This document shows positions 25,982 through 37,685 of a DNA stretch of 64,000 nucleotides, piece after piece. The notes below the pieces were generated by a model, which searched no databases, was not told the origin of the DNA, and saw only the letters and a program-made list of their open reading frames with translations. The DNA is from Thuidium tamariscinum. Its lineage: Eukaryota; Streptophyta; Bryopsida; Hypnales; Thuidiaceae. The first letter of the stretch is position 1; the number at the start of each line of letters is the position of its first letter. Made by a program: the position numbers and the translations under genes. The stretch lies in assembly GCA_947034885.2 (NCBI GenBank), contig OX344757.2, positions 9,300,001 to 9,364,000 of the forward strand, given 5' to 3'.

Positions 25982-26740
25982 GAAATTATGAACAATAATG
26001 AAGAGGGACCAATTTTTCCAAACGTTGAAAATAAAGGTACAAAGTTACAAATGCAGGTCAAACATCAGATGCGGATGGGAATGGAACATGAGTACAATTG
26101 TCGATTTGATCATGACAACAATACCAAATCCGGAGAGGTGGGGGTACTTTAGATTTCAAAAAGATCGACCATGTCAAACAAAATCCAAAAGAGTGATTGG
26201 AGGGAGTAATAGAGACACAAGTATTCAATCGGCACGTGAAACAATAGGGCATGCAAGTGGCAATCCTTTCCCCCCATTTTTGATCCAGAGAATGATGTTG
26301 TTGTAGGACAATTTGTGTCTCTTCAAGTTGAATTGACGAAAGTAAGAGGAATTTTTAATTATCTAGCAAAGGTGTTGGAGATAGGTCAAGGGAATTGGGC
26401 TAAGAAGATGAAAGTCTTGTGGTATTGGCCTAGTATGAAACCTAGAGCATGAGATGAAGTAGGAAGTCACAGACTGAGGTACACTAATTGCATGGAGTCA
26501 ACATGGGAACCGTCAAGTGAGAATATGGATTGGGTTGAAAAAGAAAGATCCATATAATCATAGGTGGATGTCTCTTGTCAAGGGCAAAGTGGTAATATAA
26601 TACGGTCCAACATTACAATGCATGGAGTACAAACAGAGAAGACAGTGGTCATTTCGTTTGACACCGAACCCCATCTTTTGGAATATTTGGCAAAGCAAAT
26701 GGAAGACTCGGACGACGACCGTTTGAAGAATGATTAGAAT
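25982..26740 (+). pseudogene. Decayed coding remnant, probably of a transposable element
   Basis: Several collinear pieces are open on the plus strand and shift frame between them. One around 26275-26450 reads DPENDVVVGQFVSLQVEL and continues with a Lys/Trp-rich tail to a stop. One near 26475-26560 contains STWEPSSENMDWVEKERS. One near 26565-26739 contains VVISFDTEPHLLEYLAKQ and ends in DDDRLKND and TAG. Base composition is higher in GC than the flanks. The pieces look like the C-terminal part of a transposon-borne protein, but I cannot name the family, and frameshifts break the reading. Confidence is moderate that this was coding and low for any function. Confidence 0.4.
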
Positions 26741-27225
26741 GCGTAGTAGAGAAGTACCATTTAGGCATAGTATTGTTGACCTAGTAGTTCTTTGTATTCA
26801 AATATATTTGAGTACAAAATACATAGTGAAATGGCTTATAAGTAGTTTGGAGTGAAAAATGTACAAGGTTTTTTCAATTAATACTAAGTTTGGATTAATG
26901 TTACAAGTGTTCATTGAACTATTCCTACTACAAGGACTAAATGATGTTTTTGATATTTATCCCCCCCTCCCATTATTTGAAATTGTTCATTTCGGATGGC
27001 ATGTAAGCCAAGTGCAATGTCACACCCCCTAAGTGCAAGAATGTCTAATTGAGTGTTAAACCCCGTAACCTACTGGATGAAGAAGCTTCATCCTTTGACC
27101 AAAATTTTCAATTGTTATTAAACCAAGGCCACCATGGATTTTTGCCTTAAATTTAGGAAATTATTTCAAACGGCAAAGCTTTGCTCTTTGCTCTTTGCTA
27201 AGTTGGTTGAGGCAGTGATTGCCTC
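26741..27225. other. Non-coding stretch
   Basis: No gene seen. Short low-complexity C and A runs only. Confidence 0.4.
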
Positions 27226-27268
27226 TTTTGAGCTCATTGTGACAAACTGTGTCACAATGAGCTCAAAA
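27226..27268. repeat. Perfect 18-bp hairpin with 7-nt loop
   Basis: Arm 27226-27243 is exactly complementary to 27251-27268 around the loop AAACTGT; each arm carries GAGCTCATTGTGAC or its complement. It could be a MITE core, a transcript-end hairpin or a Helitron-type terminal hairpin. No CTRR signature directly follows, so none of these is assigned. Confidence 0.9.
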
Positions 27269-27479
27269 ACCAAAAAAAATTTTAATTTTAAAAATTGATG
27301 CACCCCCCCAATCTGATTTAAAAATTAAATTAAAATTTTTTTAACACCCCTCCCCACCCAATTTGATATAAGTATTAAATTTTAAATTTTAAAATTGTTT
27401 AAACTTGTGAATCCCCCCTCCCCCCACCCTCTTATAATTCTGAGAGGGTGGGTTGGGAGACAAAGAATATGGGATAAAT

Positions 27480-27630
27480 GACATTCAGTATCAATACCCG
27501 TATATTGTATTCGTACCCATATTCAGTACCATATCCTGTACCGTATCTTGCATCCGTATCCTGCACACGTATCCTATACACATATGTTGTACATGTATGC
27601 TGTATCGTATGCTATATCATATCGATATCC
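27480..27630. repeat. Degenerate short tandem repeat built on CGTATCCTG-like words
   Basis: Words such as CCATATCCTG, CCGTATCTTG, CCGTATCCTG and ACGTATCCT follow one another at about 14-16 base spacing. The array gives an open frame rich in Tyr, Ile and Cys on the plus strand that is a repeat artefact. To its right, ATCCAATGG...GTTGATTTTTCT occurs twice (about 27625 and 27683). Confidence 0.7.
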
Positions 27631-27799
27631 AATGGTTGTTGATTTTTCTTGGAGGGGGGGTGGGTTTTTTTTTAATTCAAATCCAATGGCAGTTGATTTT
27701 TCTGATGAGGGAAGGGGTAGGAAAATTAATAAAAAAACTGTGACAGCCACTTTTCGTCACATTGTATTAAGCTTTTTGTCTTTTGTTTTGTGTTAAAGA

Positions 27800-30521
27800 C
27801 TTAAAGGGTCCCTATATAAAGATCTAAAGTTGGTTTAAAACCAAGGTGTGGCAAGCAACGGCCAAAATTTTGAGGAAAAAATTAAACTTTTTCCAAATTG
27901 CCAAACCAACCAATCAACCACTCGGCCAAAAGCCAACCAGCTTGGTATCCAGCTAGTCACTCCAACTAAGCAAGTTTGATTAAGAAGAATAGGATCTTCG
28001 AAAATCTAAAATTTTAGAAGTACCATAGTGTTGAAATCAAAAGGAAAAGCTAGAGTAATCAAGGAAATTAGAGGGTTCAAAATCAAATTTATTTATAGTT
28101 CAACTAGGTTTGACTAGGATTTAGAGTGATCAAAATCAAGAGAAAACCAAGCCACAATGACAAGTAAGATTGAGGATTCAAAAATTTAGATTTCTAAAGT
28201 TAACTTAGTTTGACTAAGGCCAAAAGAGTTGAACCATCAAATGAGATTTGAGGCCTCCAAAGGGCCATTTCAGGCCTATTCCTGAAATGGCTGGCTATTG
28301 TCAAGCCAAAAATTAAAATTTTAAAGAAAAAAAATGATCATGTAATGCCAAAAAAAGTCAAATTTTAGAAAAAATTCATTTAATGACATGGCACAATTAC
28401 AACCACATCAAATTCTTGTATTTCTGCGTTATTGCAGTAGTTTCTACATTTCCATAGCCTTGGAACTTGCAATCTCTTAAAATACTCAAATCTCTTATAA
28501 TGTTCCCATTCACAATGAGATTGAGTCTTAGAACAAGAACCAAAGTGAACAAGAGGTCAGAATTAAACTCAATTGCATACTACGGTGATTAGAATGCTAA
28601 AAAACTTTAAAACCACACACCAAGCATACTAGCTTGGCTTGAACTCTAATTGCTAGAACTCAATAAGTGTTGGGCTTGCAAAATCTCATCAATAATAAAT
28701 AGTGGAGCTTGGATCTCATATCAAAACCATATACAAGTGCATACAAGTTGTTTGAAGGTAATTAGTAGGAAATGAAGGAAGAAGAAACTATAAAGTAGGT
28801 TAGGCCCAACCATTAGAAAAATTAGTTGACTTTTATAACCACTCCTTGATTTTGATTAGAACTTAGAAAAATAAATGAGAATAGTTTGACTTTAGAGAAT
28901 TTCTAGAGATTAGTTATATTTTAAAAAAAGATAGAAAAACTTAATTGATTTTTATTTGACTTTAGAATCCGTTTATCAACTAGTTGAAAATTAAATTAGA
29001 TTAGACTTTTATATGTTTTGACTTTAAAGTCTACAACAAAGGAACAAAGAAAAATTAGAAAGACAAGGAAAAACAAGAAAAGAAAAGAAAAGAAAAAAAG
29101 AATACACTAATTTTGAAATCCCGCATGAATGCCAAAAGTATAACTTTCAAATATGAGATCATTGAAATGGACATCGCAATGGTGCATCGGAAGGAGCTTA
29201 TGGCCAAATCATTATCATTTGTTATTATTGAAATATATCTCTAAACTTTCCCTTTTTACTTTCTTTCAAAAAATTTATAATTAAATTAGGATTAGTAGTT
29301 AAGGTTTAGATTTAGGATCAAGCCTTTAGAAGCATCATGAAGTTAGATTTGAATTCAAAAATAGTTAAGATATTTTATTAGCTAGTTGAAAAGATATTAG
29401 AATTCAAAATGGAGTAAAAATTCTAGAAGTTATAGCTAGATGAAATTAGTAGTAGAATTGAATGACAATTTAAAAATTCATAAAGAGAACAAGAATTTTT
29501 TTTAAATTTATAAAGTTAGAGCTAGGAAGAGACCATAGGAAATTAGAAAACCAAAGAATTAGGAAATTACCCTAGCTGTTAAATATTTTAAGAAAAAATA
29601 AAATTATATTTAAAAAAAAAAGATTAAATTAAAAATAAATGCAAAAGTAGATGAAAGATTAGAAATCATCTGAGAGAATCTTTAAAAAAAATTTAGAATT
29701 TAGATTAAAATAGATTTTTAAAATAAAAGATAGAATTAATTTTTACTTCTATCAATAAATTAGAAATTACAAAGGAATTTTTATAAACTGATAATGGTAA
29801 AAATTCAACCAAAAATAAATTTTACCAGGGAGGTCAAAAATAAAATTAATGTATCTAAGTAAAAATTAGGGATAAAGGATAGAATCATTTTTTACTTTCA
29901 AAAGTAAAAAGAAAATTACTAAAGAATCAGTTAATGATCAAAATTCCTCTATATAAAATTTGAGAGAAATGAATCCTATAAGTATTTTTTTCAAAAACTT
30001 CCTGTTAACAAGATTGTTTATAACTTTCACATAACTAATCCAAATGGAATGAATCAAAGTTTCACACGTAGAATAAAATATAATCTATAAGATAAAATAA
30101 TTTCAAATTTTAATTTCAAATTTTTGTGGATTTTTTTTATGCCCGCTGAGTTAAAATTTTGGCTTTTTGAGGTATAACTTTTGCTCCCGGGCACCAATTG
30201 AAATAAAGATTATGTTCCCACAAAGCTAATCAGTTTTCCTATCTTATGAGAAAGTTTCAAAAAGATTCATTAAAAATTGAGGTCTATGGAACCTGTCTGA
30301 AGTCCAAATTGTCCTCCACGGGGACAATGGACTTTAGGGGTTAAATATAAAAGACTTGAAATTTCTTGAAAAAACTCTGCTGCCCTTCACTACAGTACAT
30401 AGTATGTGGTGGTCAAGTTTTGTGTTCCCTTTGGTGTTTGATTGAATTTCTAGTGCTTCAGTGCTTGTTTGGTGATTAGCAGTTCTAGCCCGGTGATTAG
30501 ACGCATCCAGTCAATGGTGGG
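27800..30521. other. A/G-rich non-coding stretch, possible end of another TTAA element
   Basis: The plus strand is dominated by AATTAGAA-type words and carries no gene. At 30331-30344 the sequence GACTTTAGGGGTTAA matches the right terminus of the TTAA elements, and 30010-30130 resembles their right interior, so a degraded or truncated copy probably ends at 30344. Its left end was not found. Confidence 0.5.
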
Positions 30522-31545
30522 TTAACCTCGGCAGGTTTCAGGTCTTCTTTTTGCAAAAAAAAGCACTTAAAACTGTCATTTTTGTAGTAAAGAGTAAAAA
30601 AAATATGAAAATTATCTTTTTTTGGACATCTAACCATAGGATCTTACACCTAACTAGTATGAAAGTATATGGAAAAAATTTCAAAATTTTGACCACACAA
30701 ATTGCAAGATCTCTACATTTAAAATTTAAAAAATAAGTTTTTTTAGTACATTGTAGAACTGGATTATTTGACTTTGAACCTTCTTAACTTTAATGTTTTA
30801 CACTACAAAGTTTTAAACTTTAAATCTTTGTGGTGTCTAATTGAGATGAAATTCTAAGGAAAAAAAGAAGTACAAAAGAACTTAATTTTTATTCTTTGAA
30901 AAATTGTTAAACAGAAGTAGGTACAAGAGAGAAGGAAAATCTAAATTATTAATATCTCTAAGATGGAATTAAAATGCACTAATCCTAATGGTGAGATTAT
31001 TCTATTAAGAAAAATAAACCATGTAAATTTTTATTTTTTTTCAAATTGTAAAAATTATGTTCATGATTGAATCCTACAAGTTATTTTTTCAAGAAGATGA
31101 TCAAATTGCCCAAAAAAAAAGATGTCCTTAATTGAAAGCTTTGAATCATTTCATTTTGATTAATGATTCAAAAGTTATAAGTTTTTTTTGTTTGTGGTTA
31201 GTTATGGATTCTCTACTTTAAAAGAAACTTTGAATTCCTTTATTTTACTCAATTTTAAATATTTTTTTGGAAAACAAAATTCATAAGATGTAGATTGTTT
31301 ATTACAACATTCCAAACATTGGGATTGGCATTTTCAATTCCACAATTGAATCTTAACAATTTTGCATAGAATCTACACAGTGAAAAACTCTGTAATTTTT
31401 TCTACATGTTTTCAAACCAATTTACTACAAGATACTATGAATACAAATTTCAAAAAATGTTTAAAAAAATTTGATATTAGTACTAGAAATCACAGTTTTT
31501 GACCATTTTTGAAGTAAATATAGTCAAAGAATCTTAAGGGGTTAC
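30522..31545. mobile_element. TTAA-type element with long inverted arms, copy B7
   Basis: The left part (30550-30740) matches the left part of element B1, including ACTGTCATTTTTG- and AATTGCAAGAT-like segments. The right part (31370-31540) resembles the same segment in reverse, ending AATCTTAAGGGGTTAC, so the copy has long inverted arms. Termini are degraded: TTAACCTCGGC at the left is the best candidate and the right TTAA has become TTAC. No coding capacity. Confidence 0.5.
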
Positions 31546-31756
31546 AAGGAGATTTTACAATACTCAATGATGATTCCAAGGAAAGATTTTTCAAAACAAT
31601 CATATGCAACTCACCGAATGAATGATGTTGTCCATATTGACCCTTTGGCCACCTTCTAACCTTCTTCTAAGCACTGAAAGAGACAAGAAAGAGATACTAA
31701 AGCCATTATGAATATGATGCCCCCTGTTTTGTTTGACGAATTGCAATTTATGAAGC

Positions 31757-32637
31757 TGAATCCTTCATTGCATATTAAGGTCCAAATGTGTCTAAAAGCA
31801 TCCTTGCTTTTCAAACCTTATAAGTCTAAATGTCATTAAGCTAAAATCCCAACCATACAATCTTATAGTGTACATGTTGTAGATGACATGGATCAAATTT
31901 GGAGTCATTTGGCCGCATAGATTGCAAGATTATTAATGTTTTAGAGTTGAAAAAAGATGCTAAAATTTTCTTAAAAATACATTTGGAGGTGAAATTTGAT
32001 TTCTAAACCTATTCAAATGAAAAAAACTTTAAGTTGAAAAGTGCTTCAAAACCAACATACAAACACATTGATGAAAAAAAATTCATTCAAATGCTTTGAA
32101 TTGTTTGCAAAATGATCTTGAGATGGCAAAAAATGGCAAAAAGGTTGCAAAAACACATCTATGATTGCACCTCCATCTACTAAAATGCTTCTCAATGGAC
32201 ACCATATGAAGAAGAAACAAGTTGCTAAAGTTAATTGTAATCCAAAAAAGTCTAGTTTTTGAACTTTGAATTGCTCCCAAACATTCAAAACAACTTGGAT
32301 TGTCATGAAAATTTGACTGCAATAACTAGGACTCTAAAGGAACATAAGACAAAAGAATTTATTGAAAAAAAACTTTGGATGAAGGAGATACAAGCCTCCA
32401 AAGTTACATCCATCCATTGCAACTTGGTGAACTCAAATTAAACCTATGAACTTTGATTGGCTCCCAAAAAATCATTACATTTTGGATTAATTTGAAAATT
32501 TTACCGCACAAACTAGACTAATATGCACAACTTTTTCAGCAAGTGTTTATTGGATTTGAACATTAGATGTAAAAGATACAACACTTTAAATTGGACTGTG
32601 AGGACATTTTTCATCCCTTTAGGCGATAAAGGGTTAA
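31757..32637. mobile_element. TTAA-type element, copy B4
   Basis: The right end CCTTTAGGCGATAAAGGG is followed by TTAA. The left end AATCCTTCATTGCATATTAA is a mutated counterpart. The interior is collinear with the copy at 53502-54499: both have ATGTGTCTAAAAGCATCC- or ATGTGTTTAAAACCATCC-like starts and TGTAGATGACATGG- or TGTAGAGGACATGG-like segments. This is a subfamily distinct from B1/B2 but with the same TTAA habit. Confidence 0.6.
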
Positions 32638-33088
32638 GTACTTATTGTAGCGCATACACTTAGATGGACTTGTTAGCATCAATAAACTTTAACTTTGGAA
32701 AAATAACTAGTTGGAATATGAAAATGGAGGATTCAAAACCAAACCAATTGGTGGTGGTAATAAATGGTGGATATTTTGTTGTCATTTTCATAAAATTGTC
32801 AAATTTTAGTTGCTTGCAATTTAAAATCCAAGGCTAATATTTGGGTTGCTAGAAGTGAGTACATACCATCTTAGATGAGACAAGTTCACTTTAGGGTTGG
32901 TTGTTAATGGACTTGGCCTCCCTTAGAGGGGTTGGATGTTGCTTAACGGGCTCGTACTATTGTTTGGCTTGCTCATGTTTTTTCTCTTGCTTCGGATCCT
33001 GTACAACTTGCTTTGCTCCCCTTGTGGCTCTTTCTCCTACAACCCAAACTCTCTATTATCAGTTTTAGAATTTTTGATATGTTCTTAA
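32638..33088. other. Short non-coding spacer left of the large element
   Basis: No gene seen between the TTAA element ending at 32637 and the left inverted repeat of the 15-kb element. Confidence 0.4.
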
Positions 33089-33120
33089 ACATTAGAGCAA
33101 ATTTCGGGTCTTCGGATGGC
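33089..33120 (+). repeat. Left terminal inverted repeat of the 15-kb element
   Basis: Reads ACATTAGAG, then two variable bases, then a TTTCGGGTCT core and GGATG. Compared with the complement of 48288-48319 it matches at 26 of 32 positions. Weaker similarity (GTTTTAGAA and ATATG words) may continue outward, so the exact element end is not fixed. Confidence 0.65.
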
Positions 33121-34889
33121 TAGTACTTTTGGCCCGAAAATGAATTATTTGATATTTGGAAAAGCATTTAATCCATATATATAGTCCATTTTAGTTGTCC
33201 TCATCAAACTTATGGCCCAATGAAAAGTCGGCGGTACATTCTAAGTTGGCACCAAAGCACTCAAGCTCGACCTACGTGGCAACACCCGATTGTCCTTCTT
33301 TTGTACAAACGCGGTCCATGTTGGCAACTTACCACTTCAAGCACTCAAGATGACAAATTGAATAATGTATATATGCCACTATTTTATTGTAACCTGTAAG
33401 TACCAACTGCCTTTGGGCTAACAATAAAATAGGATTTACTAGTTCAGTGAAGAGGGTCAACTCGCTAAAATCATTGTACATATACTCTCGCACTGTACAG
33501 TTTACTTTGACTTGCCTGCTGGAATGTAGAAGGAATGAGACAAGGTGAACGTGGAGATGCTCAAACCGAGAACATGGTACAATACTACAATCCTAAATCA
33601 GTGGTGGGCTCCCGCCAAATGACCTGGCGTCATTGACGTTGCCACAGTGCTTAGTTCACAAAGCGCAAATTAAGAGTTGGGTCTGTACAAGAATTTTGGG
33701 AGAGATGGCTTTAGAAGATGTTACCAATACAGGAAAAGATAGTTTTTATACAACCGCTGTAGTTCTTGCTAGTCGATTTGCACCTGTCGTGAGGAAGGGC
33801 GTTCGAATTGATCACCAACAGTCTAAATTTGATTTTCCAGCCTTAAGAGATTCTGGAGCCACTAATATCGATTTATGGTTGGACGGTAATCTGTACCCAA
33901 CAGACCCTGTCACTGGGAAGCCTCCACAGTTTCAAACGCTGAAGAGTTTTTTGGAATTTCTTTGCCACGGTGATTCTGGCCTTATGGGATATGCGAAACA
34001 TCTTCTTAGCACCAGTGATGCAGTGAAGGGCTTGGAACATGAATTAGGGAGGACACGAGTTGATTGTCTTTGTGAAATTGTAGGCTTGCAAAATTCCGTG
34101 GCATTGCTAAAGCAAGAACTCGCTGTTGCTAACGGTAGGTGGGCTCAACGTTCAGAGGAGCTTCTTGTGGGTAGCAGAGAAGAGATCGCGATATTGAAGA
34201 GTGAATCAGACTTGTTGAGGTCTAGATGTGCTGCACTCGAACAAGACTTGCATACAAATGAAGCAAGTTACAACAACAAACTTCTAATGGCCTAACAGCA
34301 GGGTCAAGAAGCTGCAGATCAGAAGTTGAAACGATTGCAGCATGAATTGATGGAAGCAAGAAAGGCCTTATTGAAGTTTCAAAGGAAAATGGAAAGAATG
34401 GTGAGTACTCCACTGGGTGCACAATTAAGAGCATCGAAGGGCCTGTCTGAATTAGCCAAGAGTGGTGGCACTGCACGAGCTCGTATAGCCAAAATTCGAA
34501 GCTTGCTACAACCGGTTGTAGTTCAGTCTATACAAAGTGGAAATAAGACATCCAAAGGTAGGAAGCGTTTGTGCGGTAGCAAGGATACACAAGACGAGAC
34601 GGGGCAAGCGATTGGCCGATTACTGTCAAAAGGAGAGACGTTGGCCTTCGTGTCAAATCCAGAGAATAGTTTTGTTGCAACCAGAATGACCAATTACTAT
34701 CTTGATAGAATAGGGACGGAGTTGGGAACAGAAGAAATATTAGCAGCGTGTGATATGAATGGAGTGTCACACAAAGGATACGGTGAGATCTATAAGACAA
34801 TCAAAGGGCGAGTGCAGCTCGTTGACAAGCGCCTGAAGCCAACATTTTTGCCAAATCCGCACAAGATACCTACTCATTCTATCCATTTC

Positions 34890-35120
34890 ATGAATTCAAT
34901 GTACACCATGTTGGAAACAAGTTTTCTAAGTTCAGTGTACGTTGCGTTGGAAAAAAAAACTTGAGTTGACTGTAGGACGTGTTGGAAACAAGTTTTTCAA
35001 ATTCAATGTATATCCTGCCGGAAATTGCGTTCCATGAGTTCAATGTGTAACGTGTTTGAAACAAGTTCCTTTCAGTTCAATGTATAGTTACTGTATTAGA
35101 ACAAGTTGCATGAGTTCAAT
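34890..35120 (+). repeat. Intron 1 minisatellite of GTTGGAAAC-containing units
   Basis: About six degenerate units of 40-60 bp, each with a TTCAATGTA-like start and a GTTGGAAACAAG-like end (exact GTTGGAAAC at 34910 and 34981, variants between and after). The array fills most of the first intron of the transposase-like gene. Confidence 0.75.
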
Positions 35121-36721
35121 CTCTACACAACACTAAAGAATTCAGCAGGAAACTCTATACAAGATGCATGTTGATCATTGTTTAGGTATATCGTGTCTTC
35201 ACAACATGCAATATGTTTTCAGGTTAGTTTGTTGCGAACAGAGCTTAATTCAAAGTTAAAAGATCTTGTTGGTGACTATTACCACCTCAATAGTACGCTG
35301 GAGATTGAATCGCAAGTTCCAGTGACCACTGCCAAAGGAAAGAAGAAGAAATCAGAAAAAACACAAGTTGTTTTGACATCAAAAAACTCTTTATTTGTGG
35401 ACATTGAAAATGTACAGAGGACTATGGTGGAGCTGTACGGGTTCACCATCGAAGGTTTGGAATCTTCATACTTAAACCTCCCATGAAAGGGTTACGGATT
35501 TCTCTATTTTGTGTCGTTATTGACTACTTTACAATCCCTTAGATTGTGAACGGGTACCTGATATCTATGATGTGTGTTGTTATTTACTAGTTTAGAGTCC
35601 AAGATGCTAAATGTTGCATATCGTTGTAATGTGCAGAAGTTGGAAACAAGCCGTTGGTATTTGTGCTGAAGATGGATGAAGCGGAGATACTTCATGGGAG
35701 GAAGTTCGAACGGGTCAGCTTGACCCTTATGAATCGTGCGTTGGACACCAGCATCCTTAAAACTGACGATAGATACTTTTCAGTTCAATCTGAAACTGAG
35801 ATCTGGCCTATAGTTTGCTTCGAGGTTGCCAAGGAGTCACATGAAGTTCTTCGTTGGGTGTTCCAACAAACGAATATCCCTACGTTGATCAAAGCACAGG
35901 ATGCTGGACAGTTGTTAGCAGTTCATGGTGTTGGAAACTTTAAGGTAGAGTGGCATTTGTCAACAGATATGAAGACAATCAAGTGTTTGTATGGGCTAAA
36001 ACACGGAGCCAATGCCATACACTCGGGCATTTACTGTAATCAACAGCGGACCAAACCAGTGGTAGGAACAGCAGCGAGTGCTACTTCGGAAGCCAGGAGG
36101 AGAAAACATACATGGTACGACGGCCTTTTTGTTGGTAATGTCCAATCTAAACCACTCTCCATTGATGAGGAATCACGGTGGCACCCCATTCTACCCATTC
36201 CTCTTGAGCGGGTGCATATTTGTACACTGCACGCGTTAACAAGAATGATGGAAAAGATTCTTCATTTACACTTCATGTTCATTTGGAACATGAAGAATGA
36301 GGAACATCAGCAAGGTGCCATAGACAATATGGAAAAGACGTTATCAGCAGACGGCCTTCATGGTGGCAACATACGAATCATGAAGGATCCAGCACTAAGT
36401 GGTGTTTCTAATAGTGTTCCGATCAAACCTTCCCTCAGTGGCGTAACTGCATCAAGGATGTTCCAACCATCCACTTGGTCAAGCCAAGATCGAGTATGGA
36501 AAGATGTCTTGCGCTCAGAAAACAATACCCTGGATCAAGGTAGGCAATATCTGGACAGGGTGGAAATGTGGAAAGCATTGGAAACTGTGTATCCATATTT
36601 GGTGGGCCTTTCCTTGGATCAACAACAAATCGACACTTTCAAGGGCAAAATTGAGAATTGGAGGCATCTTTACGTGAAGTGCTTTGGGGAAGACCATGTC
36701 ACTCATTATATGGTAAGCTGT

Positions 36722-36800
36722 GACTATTGGAAACATCTACAGTTGACTGTTAGAAACATTTGTAGTTGACTGCTGGAAACATCTATAGTTCACTGTTGGG
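36722..36800 (+). repeat. Intron 3 short tandem repeat of GGAAACAT units
   Basis: Three units of about 23-27 bp read TTGGAAACATCTACAGTTGA, then a GTTAGAAACATTTGTAGTTGA-like variant, then CTGGAAACATCTATAGTTCA. They lie just after the GTAAGC donor at 36713. The unit contains a near match to the GTTGGAAAC word found across the large element. Confidence 0.75.
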
Positions 36801-37685
36801 AAATTTGTTTTCATGTAGGAAGAGTTGTATACTTTGTGGAAAATTTGCAGATGTGCTTCTAATTTATTTCATTGTTGTCTTCTGTGATAGCATAACCTTG
36901 TGCGACATGGTCCTTGGTATGTGGAAACATATGGGAGCCTCGTTGTTTGGAACAATCAAGGAATGGAGAAATCTCATCATGTTGCGAAAGTTGCTAATCA
37001 GCACTACACTCAACATGGTGGTACTAAAGACAGAACAAGTGCCATTGTTCAACAATACCAACATTGGTATAGAAACATACATCACAGGTTTGCCAAGCAG
37101 AAATGATTGCAGGAGGCATTCAATTCGAGGTCAAGGAAAAAGGAAGCTGCTATGGCAACAGCAGTGCAGAAGAAGAGGATGGCCTATAACGCTTCAAATG
37201 CAATGGATGCAGCTAGAAGGTGGAGGGAAGATAGAACATGAGTTGGTAGAGCTTGGATGAAAGAACCTGCACTTGAGGATGTAGCAAACAGTACTACTAA
37301 TTTGCCAAACAGAAATAGTGGTACTATTGAATCGACAACGACGTTGGAAACATAGATAGGTCGGAGAAGCAACAAGGTCATTTATCAGTGGTTTAGTTGT
37401 TTAGGGTGTTACTTGTAGATGCACTTTCTAGAACAAACATGTATGCTACAGTGTAGGAGCTACATAAAACAGGTTGTTGGGAACAAGTATATTTACATTA
37501 CAGACTTCATATGGTTATAATTCCTTACATCACTCCAAAATTGATACACAGTTTGGGGCAGTTTGTACCTTATCTAAAAAGAACACAAATCTGATATTGC
37601 AGTCTTAACTATGTACAACTTCCAGATCACCTAAGCTATTGGCAAACAGTCGTTTGTTATCTCTTCATATAGAATTCAGTCACAT

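Larger units (their letters stand above)
33705..37355 (+). pseudogene. Multi-exon transposase-like gene with in-frame stops
   Basis: The first in-frame ATG is 33705. Exon 1 runs to about 34865 and has an in-frame TAA at 34293-34295 after which the same frame continues. The expected donor after PNPHK reads ATACCT rather than GTACCT, so splicing may be damaged. Exons 35223-35454, 35637-36712 and 36891 onward join with matching phases and GT-AG ends. The product would be about 890 aa: an N-terminal region with coiled coil (about residues 125-235), then an RNase H-like part. Candidate catalytic residues are Asp in VFVLKMDEAE (codon 35675), Asp in EWHLSTDMK (codon 35966) and Glu in ALTRMMEKIL (codon 36251), spaced 97 and 95 residues. 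A C-terminal segment reads YGSLVVWNNQGMEKSHH. TGA codons at 37104 and 37239 interrupt an open tail reaching 37355. The pattern resembles uncharacterised transposon proteins of animals and algae that I cannot name; the triad is inference. Confidence 0.65.

Noticed and set aside
27226..27268. Helitron 3' terminal hairpin.
   Set aside because: The hairpin is perfect, but no CTRR end follows at the usual distance and no 5' TC end or A/T target pair was found.
27453..27796. Open frames of 82-96 codons rich in Tyr, Ile and Cys.
   Set aside because: They arise from the short CGTATCCTG-like tandem repeat and have no independent support.
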